Shown here piece after piece: positions 1-6,589 of a stretch of DNA of 6,589 nt. Every line of letters starts with the position of its first letter. Position 1 is the first letter of the stretch. The translations under genes and the position numbers were made by a program. The stretch spans positions 1-6,589 of the forward strand of contig CALETX010000246.1 of assembly GCA_937920455.1 (NCBI GenBank), in the 5' to 3' direction. A model generated the notes under the pieces. That model did no database searches and had not been told where the DNA came from. It saw only the letters and a list, made by a program, of their open reading frames with translations. Origin of the DNA: an uncultured bacterium. GTDB taxonomy: Bacteria; Verrucomicrobiota; Kiritimatiellia; UBA8416; CALETX01.

Positions 1-969
1 TATTCTAGAGAAGGTGTGCGCTACGATTGGACCAACGCTCCGGCAGTGGCCTACACCTTGGTTAGTTTTCTCTGCGCTTACCGACTGACTGGCCGCAAGC
101 GTTATCTTGAACAGGCGGATGATCTGCTAGTTCGCTTGCTTGCCCCAGAAATAGAAGCCTGCCGTTTCGGTTTTCTCGAGTATGATCACGCCGGATGGGA
201 CAGTGCCGGCCCCGCTGCCATGTTGATGTGCCTGGCGGAATATATTCGTGAGCCGGCTGCTCGCCGTAAAGGACTCGCTCGCCGGATTGAACAACAGATA
301 TTCGATCATTTGCTGAGTTTTCGACACGAGCATGACTACTTTCTGTCGCTTCATTCGCGCAACACCGCCGGCTGGAAGGCTATTCCTCGTAACAGATTTG
401 GCTTTCTTCATGGCTTTACGCCAGGCAGCTCGCAAGGCGTGACTGTTCTGCATCTCCGCTACGAGTACGAATATGGGCTGCTTCAGGCCTTTCTCACCCG
501 CCCTGCGGCGGAACGCTACGAGGCATTCATCAATTACATGAACCTGCGTTCGTATCACCAGTTTGTCAATAGAGATTTGCCTTTCGGTTTTGGGGGCAGC
601 ACTGAGCATATTGCGCTGGTGCCGTATGTGCAGGACACGACACACGTAATCCACAGCACTCCACTTGGTGCCATTGCTTTACGGCACTGGCCTGTCTATT
701 TGGCCGCCTCCTCAGTTCCTGTCCGTAGTCTGCTCTTGAGGCCGGATGGCCTGAACTTCGAGCTCGAAAAAGCTGGAACAGTGCGCCTCGACAGCATGCA
801 GAGGGGCACGCTGCGCCTCGATGGCCAGCCCCTGATGAAGGGACGGCCGGTGACAGTTGATGGGGGCATGCACTTTGTTCGATTTTCAGCATCTGGTAGA
901 AAGGACACGCGCTCTAAATCCGGGCCGCGGTCAAATGTTTGTGAAAAACAGTCTCGCTGTCTTCAGTAA
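1..969 (+). CDS. Probable alpha/alpha-toroid protein of unknown specificity (5' partial)
   Basis: The reading frame is open from the first base (Y-S-R-E-G-V...), so the gene almost certainly begins upstream; the GTG at 16 has no well-placed ribosome binding site and is not a convincing start. About 322 residues are visible, ending at TAA 967-969. The sequence shows repeated amphipathic helix pairs, for example the TGRKRYLEQADDLL segment near residues 30-43, a segment around SAGPAAMLMCLAEY (68-81), and a YEYGLLQAFL segment (155-165). This is typical of (alpha/alpha)6-toroid proteins such as glycan lyases, unsaturated glycosidases and epimerases. Aromatic/acidic stretches such as FLEYDHAGWDSAG (58-70) could line a sugar-binding cleft. 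Residues about 240-296 turn to short alternating strands (TVRLDSMQRGTLRLDG), suggesting a small beta domain. The last 27 or so residues are polar and Lys/Arg/Ser-rich and look unstructured. I cannot assign a family or catalytic residues. The next gene starts 28 bases later, consistent with an operon. Confidence 0.75.
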   Translation, partial: YSREGVRYDWTNAPAVAYTLVSFLCAYRLTGRKRYLEQADDLLVRLLAPEIEACRFGFLEYDHAGWDSAGPAAMLMCLAEYIREPAARRKGLARRIEQQIFDHLLSFRHEHDYFLSLHSRNTAGWKAIPRNRFGFLHGFTPGSSQGVTVLHLRYEYEYGLLQAFLTRPAAERYEAFINYMNLRSYHQFVNRDLPFGFGGSTEHIALVPYVQDTTHVIHSTPLGAIALRHWPVYLAASSVPVRSLLLRPDGLNFELEKAGTVRLDSMQRGTLRLDGQPLMKGRPVTVDGGMHFVRFSASGRKDTRSKSGPRSNVCEKQSRCLQ

Positions 970-986
970 TAGTTCAGCAAGGAAAA

Positions 987-993
987 AAGGGGG
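987..993 (+). promoter_or_regulatory. Ribosome binding site of the transglutaminase-like gene
   Basis: The purine run AAGGGGG ends 4 bases before the ATG at 998, and another purine cluster (AAGGA, 979-983) lies just upstream. This supports initiation at 998 rather than at the in-frame upstream codons that overlap the preceding gene. The spacing is slightly short for a classical Shine-Dalgarno site. Confidence 0.5.
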
Positions 994-997
994 CAAA

Positions 998-2233
998 ATG
1001 ACAAAAAGGAGGCTGGCTATGATAATGTCCGCTGGAGTAATCGGTGCCGTGTGTGCAGCGACAAAGGCTACTGACAACGAAGCAACCACGCTAAGCCAAG
1101 TGTATATGATTGGTGAAATGGACAGTCCCCGAGTTTTGGTTCCACGATTTCGTCCGCGGTTCGCTGATCCAGACGAGCCCAGTTTGGTGGAAATGCGGCG
1201 CAAGGAAAAACTTGATGAAGTTGTGGGCGATCCGGCCGACGACTGGCGAGTCATTGGCAAATTGGCTGCATGGACTTGCGCTCGGGTGCAAAACGGCGAG
1301 GGACCGAATATGGAACCGGCATGGAGCGCTCCTGCGCTGCTTCGTCAGATTGATGAGGGGCGGAAGGGATTTGCATGTGGCACCTTCAGCCATATCTTTG
1401 TTGGTGCCCTGGCTTCGTTCGGCATTGTGGCACGCACCATTGGCCTCACAGCAATCGACACGCCGTTGACTAAAGGATCGGGCGTCTGGAATCATGCCAC
1501 TTCCGAGGTTTGGTCTGATCATTGGGGTAAATGGGTATACGTGGACGCCGAGTTGATTCTGTACTACGAATTGAACGGCCTTCCGTTATCGGCCATGGAA
1601 CTGCAGGACTGCCTGATGAAAGGCGTGACTCCCACTCAGCGGCATTTCGATGACGCCGAGGCCGAAAAGTGGATCGCAATCCGCAAGTTCGAATGGTGGA
1701 AACGAGACTACTTCAGCCAGTTTCAGATGCCAAACTACGATCTGGATAATAATCACGTGGCTGAGGATTTTATGGCCAACGGGCGTCCGCCGGCGCCTCC
1801 CTTCCTGGTTTACTGGCCGAAAATGGCGCCGTGGCGCGCGCACTATTACGCGGATCGTTACCGTTATTTGACTACCAGCAATCCAGAAGATGTGAACTGG
1901 CCGATCAATACGGTGGAAATTCGTATGTCTTTGAACGAGCGCGACTGTTCACTTGCAGTTACGCAGGCAGACGGCAAGGACCGCGTCTCGGTCGAACTAT
2001 TTGCTTACGCGCCTTATGGCCAAAGTGTTATGATTCGCCTCGACCAGAGAGGCGATTGGACTGACATCCCATCTCGTCCAAGCGGAGACTACATCCTGAG
2101 TTGTGACTATGTATGGCCCCTACATGAGGGAGTGAATATGCTTGAAGCCCGAGTTCGCACCCGTCATCATCGCCTCGGCCGGGTTTCTTACGTCAAGGTG
2201 GAGAAAGTCCAGCAGCCTGCCCGGACGAGATAG
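998..2233 (+). CDS. Exported transglutaminase-like (papain-fold) protein
   Basis: Predicted 411 residues. The start at ATG 998 follows a purine-rich site and gives a clear signal peptide: basic MTKRR, then a hydrophobic stretch (residues 6-21) with small residues and likely cleavage around A21-A24, so the product is probably exported. The cysteine in the hydrophobic stretch lacks a good lipobox. The core matches the transglutaminase-like superfamily: C127 in GFACGTFSHIF, followed by the helix and ASFGIVARTIGL, H166 in VWNHATSEVW, and D183 in WGKWVYVDAEL. Order and spacing fit a Cys-His-Asp triad, so activity is plausible; bacterial members are usually cysteine proteases, amidases or peptidoglycan/glycopeptide-acting enzymes, and few have known substrates. 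Residues about 190-290 are rich in Trp and Tyr and have no assigned domain. Residues about 300-405 look like a beta-sandwich, ending in a PLHEGVNMLEARVR segment typical of Ig-like appended domains. It sits between the toroid gene (28 bases) and the mannosidase gene (32 bases). The superfamily call is firm; the substrate is unknown. Confidence 0.85.
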   Translation: MTKRRLAMIMSAGVIGAVCAATKATDNEATTLSQVYMIGEMDSPRVLVPRFRPRFADPDEPSLVEMRRKEKLDEVVGDPADDWRVIGKLAAWTCARVQNGEGPNMEPAWSAPALLRQIDEGRKGFACGTFSHIFVGALASFGIVARTIGLTAIDTPLTKGSGVWNHATSEVWSDHWGKWVYVDAELILYYELNGLPLSAMELQDCLMKGVTPTQRHFDDAEAEKWIAIRKFEWWKRDYFSQFQMPNYDLDNNHVAEDFMANGRPPAPPFLVYWPKMAPWRAHYYADRYRYLTTSNPEDVNWPINTVEIRMSLNERDCSLAVTQADGKDRVSVELFAYAPYGQSVMIRLDQRGDWTDIPSRPSGDYILSCDYVWPLHEGVNMLEARVRTRHHRLGRVSYVKVEKVQQPARTR

Positions 2234-2265
2234 AATGATGGTTGTTTTCTGATACAAAACTATCT

Positions 2266-5200
2266 ATGACGCGACGACATACTGCACAAACACCGTTTCG
2301 CATCCCAGCCTTACGGTCTATGTTACGATTGCTGCAAACACCGATTGTAAGGGGACGGGTTCAGCCAGAGGGCCTTAGTGTTCAGGATCCAGCGGAAGAA
2401 GGTTTCGATGCTCTGTCTGACAGTGGGAACTGGCGGCCGTGTTCTTTGCCGGTCCGGTGGGGGCAGCGCAAGGGATGGACAGCTTTCCGGGCAATAATGC
2501 GTGTGCCGGAGAACTGGAGAGAAGGCACCGTCGGCTTGTCCATTGCCATCCGCGCCGGCTATCGTGTGCCTGTACGCATTGACGACAACTACCCAGCCGG
2601 GCCAGAAGGTCAAGTGTTTGTGGATGGGAAGCGTTTGGGCGCCATAGACGCCCAACATGACTGTCTGCGCGGACCTTTCGTTCCCGGTCGAGTTCACGAA
2701 GTGCGGGCTATTTTCTTCGCGGGTCGCTGTGACGTTTCTCATGAACTGGAGCAATGGGCGCTGGAATGGATTGATTCTGACGCAGAGCGATTTTACCATG
2801 ATTTCCGTGTCCTTGTGGATGTGGCAGAATTATGCGCCGAGGCGGATCCCGAGCGCGAACGTCTGCTGACTATTCTTGAAAAGGCTGCTGCTTTCCTCGA
2901 TACGCGCGGGCTGAGTGAGATCGCTCCGGTGTTTTCGGAGGCTTTTCACCGTTCGCTGTCCACTGCCACGGAAATGTTAAATGAAGCGTGGCGCAGGGAT
3001 GGGAGGAGTGCGGCAGGATTAGTTCGCGCTGTTGGTCACGCGCATATAGACCTGGCGTGGCTTTGGCCCATTCGTCAGACGCGCCACAAATGCGTGCGTA
3101 CTTTTGCCACGCAATGTCGCCTTTTGGAACAGTATCCTGAGTATGTCTTTTTGCAATCTCAACCGCAGGCCTATGTATGGGTCGAGCATGACGCGCCTGA
3201 TGTGTTCTCCCGGATTCGCAGTTTTGTCGCCGAGGGGCGATGGGACGCTGAAGGCGCTTCCTGGGTGGAAATGGACACAAATCTGCCGGGGCAAGAATCT
3301 TTGGTTCGGCAGTTGATATATGGCAAGCGATACTTTAGAGAAAAGTTTGGCGTCGAAAGCCGAGTGCTTTGGCTGCCCGATTCCTTTGGTTTTTCCGCAG
3401 CCTTGCCTCAGCTCATGCGGCTTGCTGGAGTAGATGCGCTGGTAACAACCAAGATCAGCTGGAATCAGTACAACAGGTTTCCCTTTGATACCTTTGCCTG
3501 GCGTGGCCTGGACGGCAGTACGGTGGTGGCACAAATCATTACGGCTCCATGGACAGAGTGGTCCCAGTACTTCTCAAATCCTAACTTGATTTATACGTAC
3601 AACGTACAGCTGACGGTCAAAGAAGTTGCCGGTGCCTGGAAGGTCTATCAGGGAAAGGGCACTGGGGTGCCCGCATTAGTGACTTTTGGCTGGGGGGATG
3701 GCGGAGGCGGTCCGACAGAGACCATGATTGAAACAGGCAAAAGACTGCAGCGATTGTGCGGAACTGCCGAGGTTCCAGAATTGCGCATCGGTCGTCTTGG
3801 ACTCTGGCTGGATGAGATTGTCAAGCGTCGGGATGTTCTTCCGATCTGGGATGGAGAGTTGTACCTCGAATATCATCGCGGCACTTACACTACCCAGGCA
3901 TGGCTGAAACGCTTGAATCGAAAGAACGAGATACGACTGCATAACCTGGAGTGGTTGGCGGTGACTGCCCAATCGATGGGATTCATTTTTGACGGGGCGG
4001 CCGCACGCGCCATGTGGGAAGATTTGCTTCTATGCCAGTTTCACGACATTCTGCCGGGGTCCTCAGTGGCAGAAGTGTATCGGGACGAGGTTCGACCCAT
4101 GCAGGAACGCATTATGGTCACCTCTGAAAAAATGACATCCCAAGCCGCCGAGCAAATTGTGACGCGCATAGACACCTCCCACACTCGCAAGCCTGTGGTT
4201 CTTTTCAATACTCTGTCGTGGAATCGCGGCGATCCCGTTCGTCTTCCTGACGGCACATGGCGAGACGATATCATCATCCCGGCCGGCGGGTGGACTGTTG
4301 TAGACGCGGCTGAACCGCCAGCGCCAAGCGCCTCTTCACCGCGTTTCGAGGAAGATGGCCGCGTATTGATCAATGACTTTTGGTTTCTGCGCCTCGGTTC
4401 CAACGGCGAAATCGTCGAGTTGACTGACCGAATCCGCCAGCGGAGTATTATTGCGCCTGGTGCATGTGGCAATGAATGGCAGCTCTTCGAGGATCGGCCT
4501 TTGGAAAACGATGCGTGGGACATTGACTTGTCCTATGAAGATCGGCGTTTGCCTCCGCCACGCTTGATCTCACTGAAAGGCGTTGAATCTGGTCCTGTGC
4601 GTGCCGCTGTTGAGTTATGCTGGGAGGTTCCAGGGATCGATGGCGCATCCGCTTCGATATTGAGACAGGAGATGGTGATTTATCGCGCCCATCCGCGCAT
4701 TGACTTCCGCACGGAAGTGGACTGGAACGCTCATCATCTTTTGCTGAAGGTGGCATTTGCTGTGGCAATCCGCTCTCACGAGGCTACCTATGAGACGCAG
4801 TTTGGGCACATACGTCGCCCGACTCACACCAATACGTCCTGGGATGTTGCCCGTTTTGAAGTCTGCGCGCATCGCTTCGTTGATCTTAGCGAACACGGCT
4901 ACGGGGTGGCGCTGCTCAACGACTGCAAGTATGGTTTTGACGCGCATGGGTGTGTGCTGCGCATGTCCTGCATCAAGAGCCCACAGATGCCGGACGGTGG
5001 AGCAGATCAAGGCAGACATGAGTTTGTGTATGCACTTCTCCCACATGTCGGGACGTTTCAGGAAGGTGGAGTTTTGTCGGCTGCCGCTGAACTTAACAAT
5101 GCTCCTCTGTCCGTAGTCACAGATCCTCATCGAGGAGACCTTCCTCCTTCGCTTGTGTGGATAACATGCGATACACCTGCTGTTATCGTGGATACGCTGA

Positions 5201-5424
5201 AGCCTGCCGAGGACGGCGACGGGTTCATAATTCGAATTTATGAGGCATATGGCTGGCGTGGCCGTGTTTGCATCCAGTTGGCTTTGCCGTTGAAAGCTGT
5301 GTCGGTTGTGAATCTGTTGGAGGAACCCTGCCGAGATGAATGTTTGAAACTGGCATGGAGCGGTAAAAGTATTGAGTTTGATGTTTATCCGTTTCAGATT
5401 ATCAGTTTCCGAGTTCACATTTGA
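2266..5424 (+). CDS. Alpha-mannosidase, glycoside hydrolase family 38 (Ams1/MAN2C1 type)
   Basis: The product hydrolyses terminal alpha-D-mannosyl linkages with retention of configuration, using one zinc ion. From ATG 2266 it has 1052 residues, a normal length for the Ams1/MAN2C1-like branch. Domains in order: an N-terminal beta domain (about 55-165) and linker helices (to about 250); the catalytic barrel (about 250-520) beginning with GHAHIDLAWLWP; a helical region to about 615; and a long C-terminal beta region (about 630-1052). Expected active-site residues are present: zinc ligands H260 and D262 (HID), D372 in WLPDSFGF, which is both ligand and nucleophile, and H593 in CQFHDILPGSS. D478 lies in the family motif GWGDGGGGP. 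The C-terminal signatures LLNDCKYGFD (883-892) and DQGRHEF (914-920) are also intact. No signal peptide is seen, so it is probably cytoplasmic. Start choice is uncertain: TTG 2242 would add 8 residues, ATG 2320 would remove 18, and none has a strong ribosome binding site. It is followed after 13 bases by the oxidoreductase gene. Confidence 0.96.
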   Translation: MTRRHTAQTPFRIPALRSMLRLLQTPIVRGRVQPEGLSVQDPAEEGFDALSDSGNWRPCSLPVRWGQRKGWTAFRAIMRVPENWREGTVGLSIAIRAGYRVPVRIDDNYPAGPEGQVFVDGKRLGAIDAQHDCLRGPFVPGRVHEVRAIFFAGRCDVSHELEQWALEWIDSDAERFYHDFRVLVDVAELCAEADPERERLLTILEKAAAFLDTRGLSEIAPVFSEAFHRSLSTATEMLNEAWRRDGRSAAGLVRAVGHAHIDLAWLWPIRQTRHKCVRTFATQCRLLEQYPEYVFLQSQPQAYVWVEHDAPDVFSRIRSFVAEGRWDAEGASWVEMDTNLPGQESLVRQLIYGKRYFREKFGVESRVLWLPDSFGFSAALPQLMRLAGVDALVTTKISWNQYNRFPFDTFAWRGLDGSTVVAQIITAPWTEWSQYFSNPNLIYTYNVQLTVKEVAGAWKVYQGKGTGVPALVTFGWGDGGGGPTETMIETGKRLQRLCGTAEVPELRIGRLGLWLDEIVKRRDVLPIWDGELYLEYHRGTYTTQAWLKRLNRKNEIRLHNLEWLAVTAQSMGFIFDGAAARAMWEDLLLCQFHDILPGSSVAEVYRDEVRPMQERIMVTSEKMTSQAAEQIVTRIDTSHTRKPVVLFNTLSWNRGDPVRLPDGTWRDDIIIPAGGWTVVDAAEPPAPSASSPRFEEDGRVLINDFWFLRLGSNGEIVELTDRIRQRSIIAPGACGNEWQLFEDRPLENDAWDIDLSYEDRRLPPPRLISLKGVESGPVRAAVELCWEVPGIDGASASILRQEMVIYRAHPRIDFRTEVDWNAHHLLLKVAFAVAIRSHEATYETQFGHIRRPTHTNTSWDVARFEVCAHRFVDLSEHGYGVALLNDCKYGFDAHGCVLRMSCIKSPQMPDGGADQGRHEFVYALLPHVGTFQEGGVLSAAAELNNAPLSVVTDPHRGDLPPSLVWITCDTPAVIVDTLKPAEDGDGFIIRIYEAYGWRGRVCIQLALPLKAVSVVNLLEEPCRDECLKLAWSGKSIEFDVYPFQIISFRVHI

Positions 5425-5428
5425 GGTG
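5423..5428 (+). promoter_or_regulatory. Ribosome binding site of the oxidoreductase gene
   Basis: GAGGTG lies 9 bases before ATG 5438 and shares its first two bases with the TGA stop of the mannosidase gene. It is the best Shine-Dalgarno match in the window, it fixes the start at 5438, and its overlap with the stop codon suggests translational coupling of the two genes. Confidence 0.65.
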
Positions 5429-5437
5429 CTGTGTCGT

Positions 5438-6553
5438 ATGCATGACAACAAGATAGAAATTGGGTTTATTGGCGCAGGGGCCTACGTATCTGGGAATCAC
5501 TTGCCTAACGCCCGTCGTAATCCTTCCCTGCGGATAAGGGCCATTTGCGACCTGAATACCGAACTATTGGAGCGGCATCGAGCTGCGTATGCGCCTGACT
5601 ATGTCACTACAGATTACAGAGAAGTGCTGCGCGACGGGCGAATTGATTGCGTCGTGCTCGGAACGCAGCACGACATGCGCTTGCCTCTGATCCAGGCAGC
5701 AGCTGAAGCCGGAAAAGCGATTTGGGTTGAAAAACCAATGAGCGCTACAAATGAAGAATCACGTCGCATTGTTGATGTCGTGCGGCGCAACAACGTGCTC
5801 TTGCAGGTTGGTTTCAATCGGCGTTTTGCGCCTGGTGTTGTGGATTTGAAGCGTGTGATTCAGAAGTTCCCCAGGGTTCAGATGATTTACTTGCGCGCGA
5901 TTGAAGAGCGAAAACTATGGCCAGACTGGCCTTTCACCCCAAAGCATGGAGGCACGCTCGGGTCGGAAGCTTGCCATTTTCTTGATCTGTCGGTTTTCCT
6001 GACGGGCGCAGAACCAGTAGAAATCGCGGCTCGTGGTGATGCTATGTATGCGGTTGCCATTTCGGTTGGTTTTGCCAATGGCGCGCTGGCTGAGATATTC
6101 TGTGGAGTGCACGGGTCGGCTGGATATCCCAAAGAGCATATAGAAGTCTTCGGCAATGAATGCACCGCCATTCTGAAATCATTTGTGGAACTCAACATAT
6201 GCGGTGTTGAGGGGGAAGTGGATCGGTCATATCCTTTGGAGTTCGATCCAATGCCGGACGCGTTTCGTGAACTTCCGGCGTTCGAGTCGCTTTATCGGAA
6301 GAATAAGCATTGGCGCGAACATATTCCGCCTGAGGACTTCGCCAACAGACATTATTACAGGTCGCAACCACAGGTTAACAAAGGGCGCTACGAGGCGTTG
6401 GACGATTTTGCAAGGGCGGTCAGGGAGAAACGGAACACAACTGGTTGTAACGAGATTGATGGAGCAAGAGCCACAGCCATGACGATCGCTGCCGCGGAGT
6501 CGCTGCGCATCGGCCGGCCGGTGCCTTTTGATCTACAAAGTATATTGGGTTGA
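5438..6553 (+). CDS. Gfo/Idh/MocA-family NAD(P)-dependent oxidoreductase
   Basis: Predicted 371 residues, the usual size for the family, which oxidises or reduces a hydroxyl of a sugar, inositol or sugar nucleotide. The N-terminal Rossmann fold begins at IEIGFIGAGAYVSGNH (6-21), with the dinucleotide-binding glycines G12 and G14. CDL at 37-39 ends the second strand; its acidic D38 is consistent with NAD(H) use. E98-K99-P100 is the conserved EKP motif, with K99 the usual catalytic lysine, followed by VGFNRRFAP (124-132). The C-terminal substrate domain carries GGTLGSEACHFLDL (171-184), with H180 the usual catalytic histidine. The GTQHD, VGFNRRF and SEACHFLDL motifs resemble a subgroup often found in polysaccharide and sugar-modification clusters, rather than classical glucose-fructose oxidoreductase or inositol dehydrogenase. 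No signal peptide is visible, so it is likely cytosolic. The start at ATG 5438 follows a strong ribosome binding site; an in-frame upstream ATG at 5372 would overlap the mannosidase gene. The exact substrate cannot be read from the sequence. Confidence 0.93.
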   Translation: MHDNKIEIGFIGAGAYVSGNHLPNARRNPSLRIRAICDLNTELLERHRAAYAPDYVTTDYREVLRDGRIDCVVLGTQHDMRLPLIQAAAEAGKAIWVEKPMSATNEESRRIVDVVRRNNVLLQVGFNRRFAPGVVDLKRVIQKFPRVQMIYLRAIEERKLWPDWPFTPKHGGTLGSEACHFLDLSVFLTGAEPVEIAARGDAMYAVAISVGFANGALAEIFCGVHGSAGYPKEHIEVFGNECTAILKSFVELNICGVEGEVDRSYPLEFDPMPDAFRELPAFESLYRKNKHWREHIPPEDFANRHYYRSQPQVNKGRYEALDDFARAVREKRNTTGCNEIDGARATAMTIAAAESLRIGRPVPFDLQSILG

Positions 6554-6556
6554 GAC

Positions 6557-6589
6557 ATGGGAAATATGTTTTGCAGGAAGTTGAGAGCG
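6557..6589 (+). CDS. Possible start of a further operon gene (3' partial)
   Basis: An ATG occurs 3 bases after the oxidoreductase stop, and the frame stays open for the remaining 11 codons (MGNMFCRKLRA). A second in-frame ATG lies at 6566. The position fits a next co-transcribed gene, but there is no strong ribosome binding site and 11 codons are too few to identify a product or prove coding. Confidence 0.3.
   Translation, partial: MGNMFCRKLRA

Noticed and set aside
16..18. GTG at 16 as the true start of the first gene
   Set aside because: The frame is open to the window edge and the nearest purine run (AGAGAAGG) abuts the codon with almost no spacing, so a start upstream of the window is more likely.
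127..654. 175-residue antisense open frame opposite the toroid gene
   Set aside because: No domain or ribosome binding site is evident, while the opposite strand shows coherent helix-repeat coding sequence.
857..997. In-frame upstream extension of the transglutaminase-like gene to an ATG at 857
   Set aside because: It would overlap the preceding gene by more than 100 bases and bury the signal peptide behind 47 residues; the ATG at 998 has a purine-rich ribosome binding site and gives a proper N-terminal signal peptide.
1019..1057. Possible lipoprotein signal ending at Cys19 of the transglutaminase-like protein
   Set aside because: The residues before the cysteine (G-A-V) do not fit the lipobox, which needs a large aliphatic residue at -3 and a small residue at -1; an ordinary signal peptide fits better.
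5372..5437. In-frame upstream start for the oxidoreductase at ATG 5372
   Set aside because: It overlaps the conserved end of the mannosidase gene; GAGGTG before ATG 5438 and the Rossmann motif near the N-terminus both favour 5438.
4615..5451. 278-residue antisense open frame inside the mannosidase gene
   Set aside because: It is wholly opposite a strongly conserved coding region, its product has no recognisable domain, and its composition looks like a reverse-strand shadow.

Overview
The window is a compact bacterial-type locus. Four consecutive genes lie on the + strand with gaps of 28, 32 and 13 bases, and a possible fifth start lies 3 bases after the fourth. Base composition is moderately GC-rich by eye, the standard genetic code fits, and no tRNA, rRNA, insertion sequence, CRISPR array or phage gene is visible. 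The mix of a GH38 alpha-mannosidase, a Gfo/Idh/MocA oxidoreductase, an exported transglutaminase-fold protein and a helical-toroid protein suggests a glycan-active heterotroph. Planctomycetes, Verrucomicrobia, Lentisphaerae and Armatimonadetes are the kind of lineage where such sets are common, but this is a weak inference and the sequence does not fix the taxon.

Layout. Positions 1-969 hold the 3' part of a gene cut by the window edge; its product looks like an alpha/alpha-toroid protein with a small C-terminal beta region, and its exact family is not recognised. Positions 998-2233 encode a protein with a signal peptide, a transglutaminase-like Cys-His-Asp core and a C-terminal beta-sandwich-like region. 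Positions 2266-5424 encode a full-length GH38 alpha-mannosidase of the Ams1/MAN2C1 type with all expected zinc and catalytic residues. Positions 5438-6553 encode an NAD(P)-dependent Gfo/Idh/MocA-family oxidoreductase. A possible next gene begins at 6557 and runs off the end.

How they may work together (inference). The tight spacing and shared strand imply one transcript. A plausible reading is a mannose-containing glycan or glycoconjugate pathway: the exported transglutaminase-fold protein and perhaps the toroid protein act on the outside or in the periplasm, the mannosidase trims alpha-mannosides inside the cell, and the oxidoreductase converts a released sugar or sugar derivative. No transporter, regulator or sugar kinase lies in the window, so the substrate and direction of the pathway cannot be set from here. 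No promoter or terminator was found; both probably lie outside the window.
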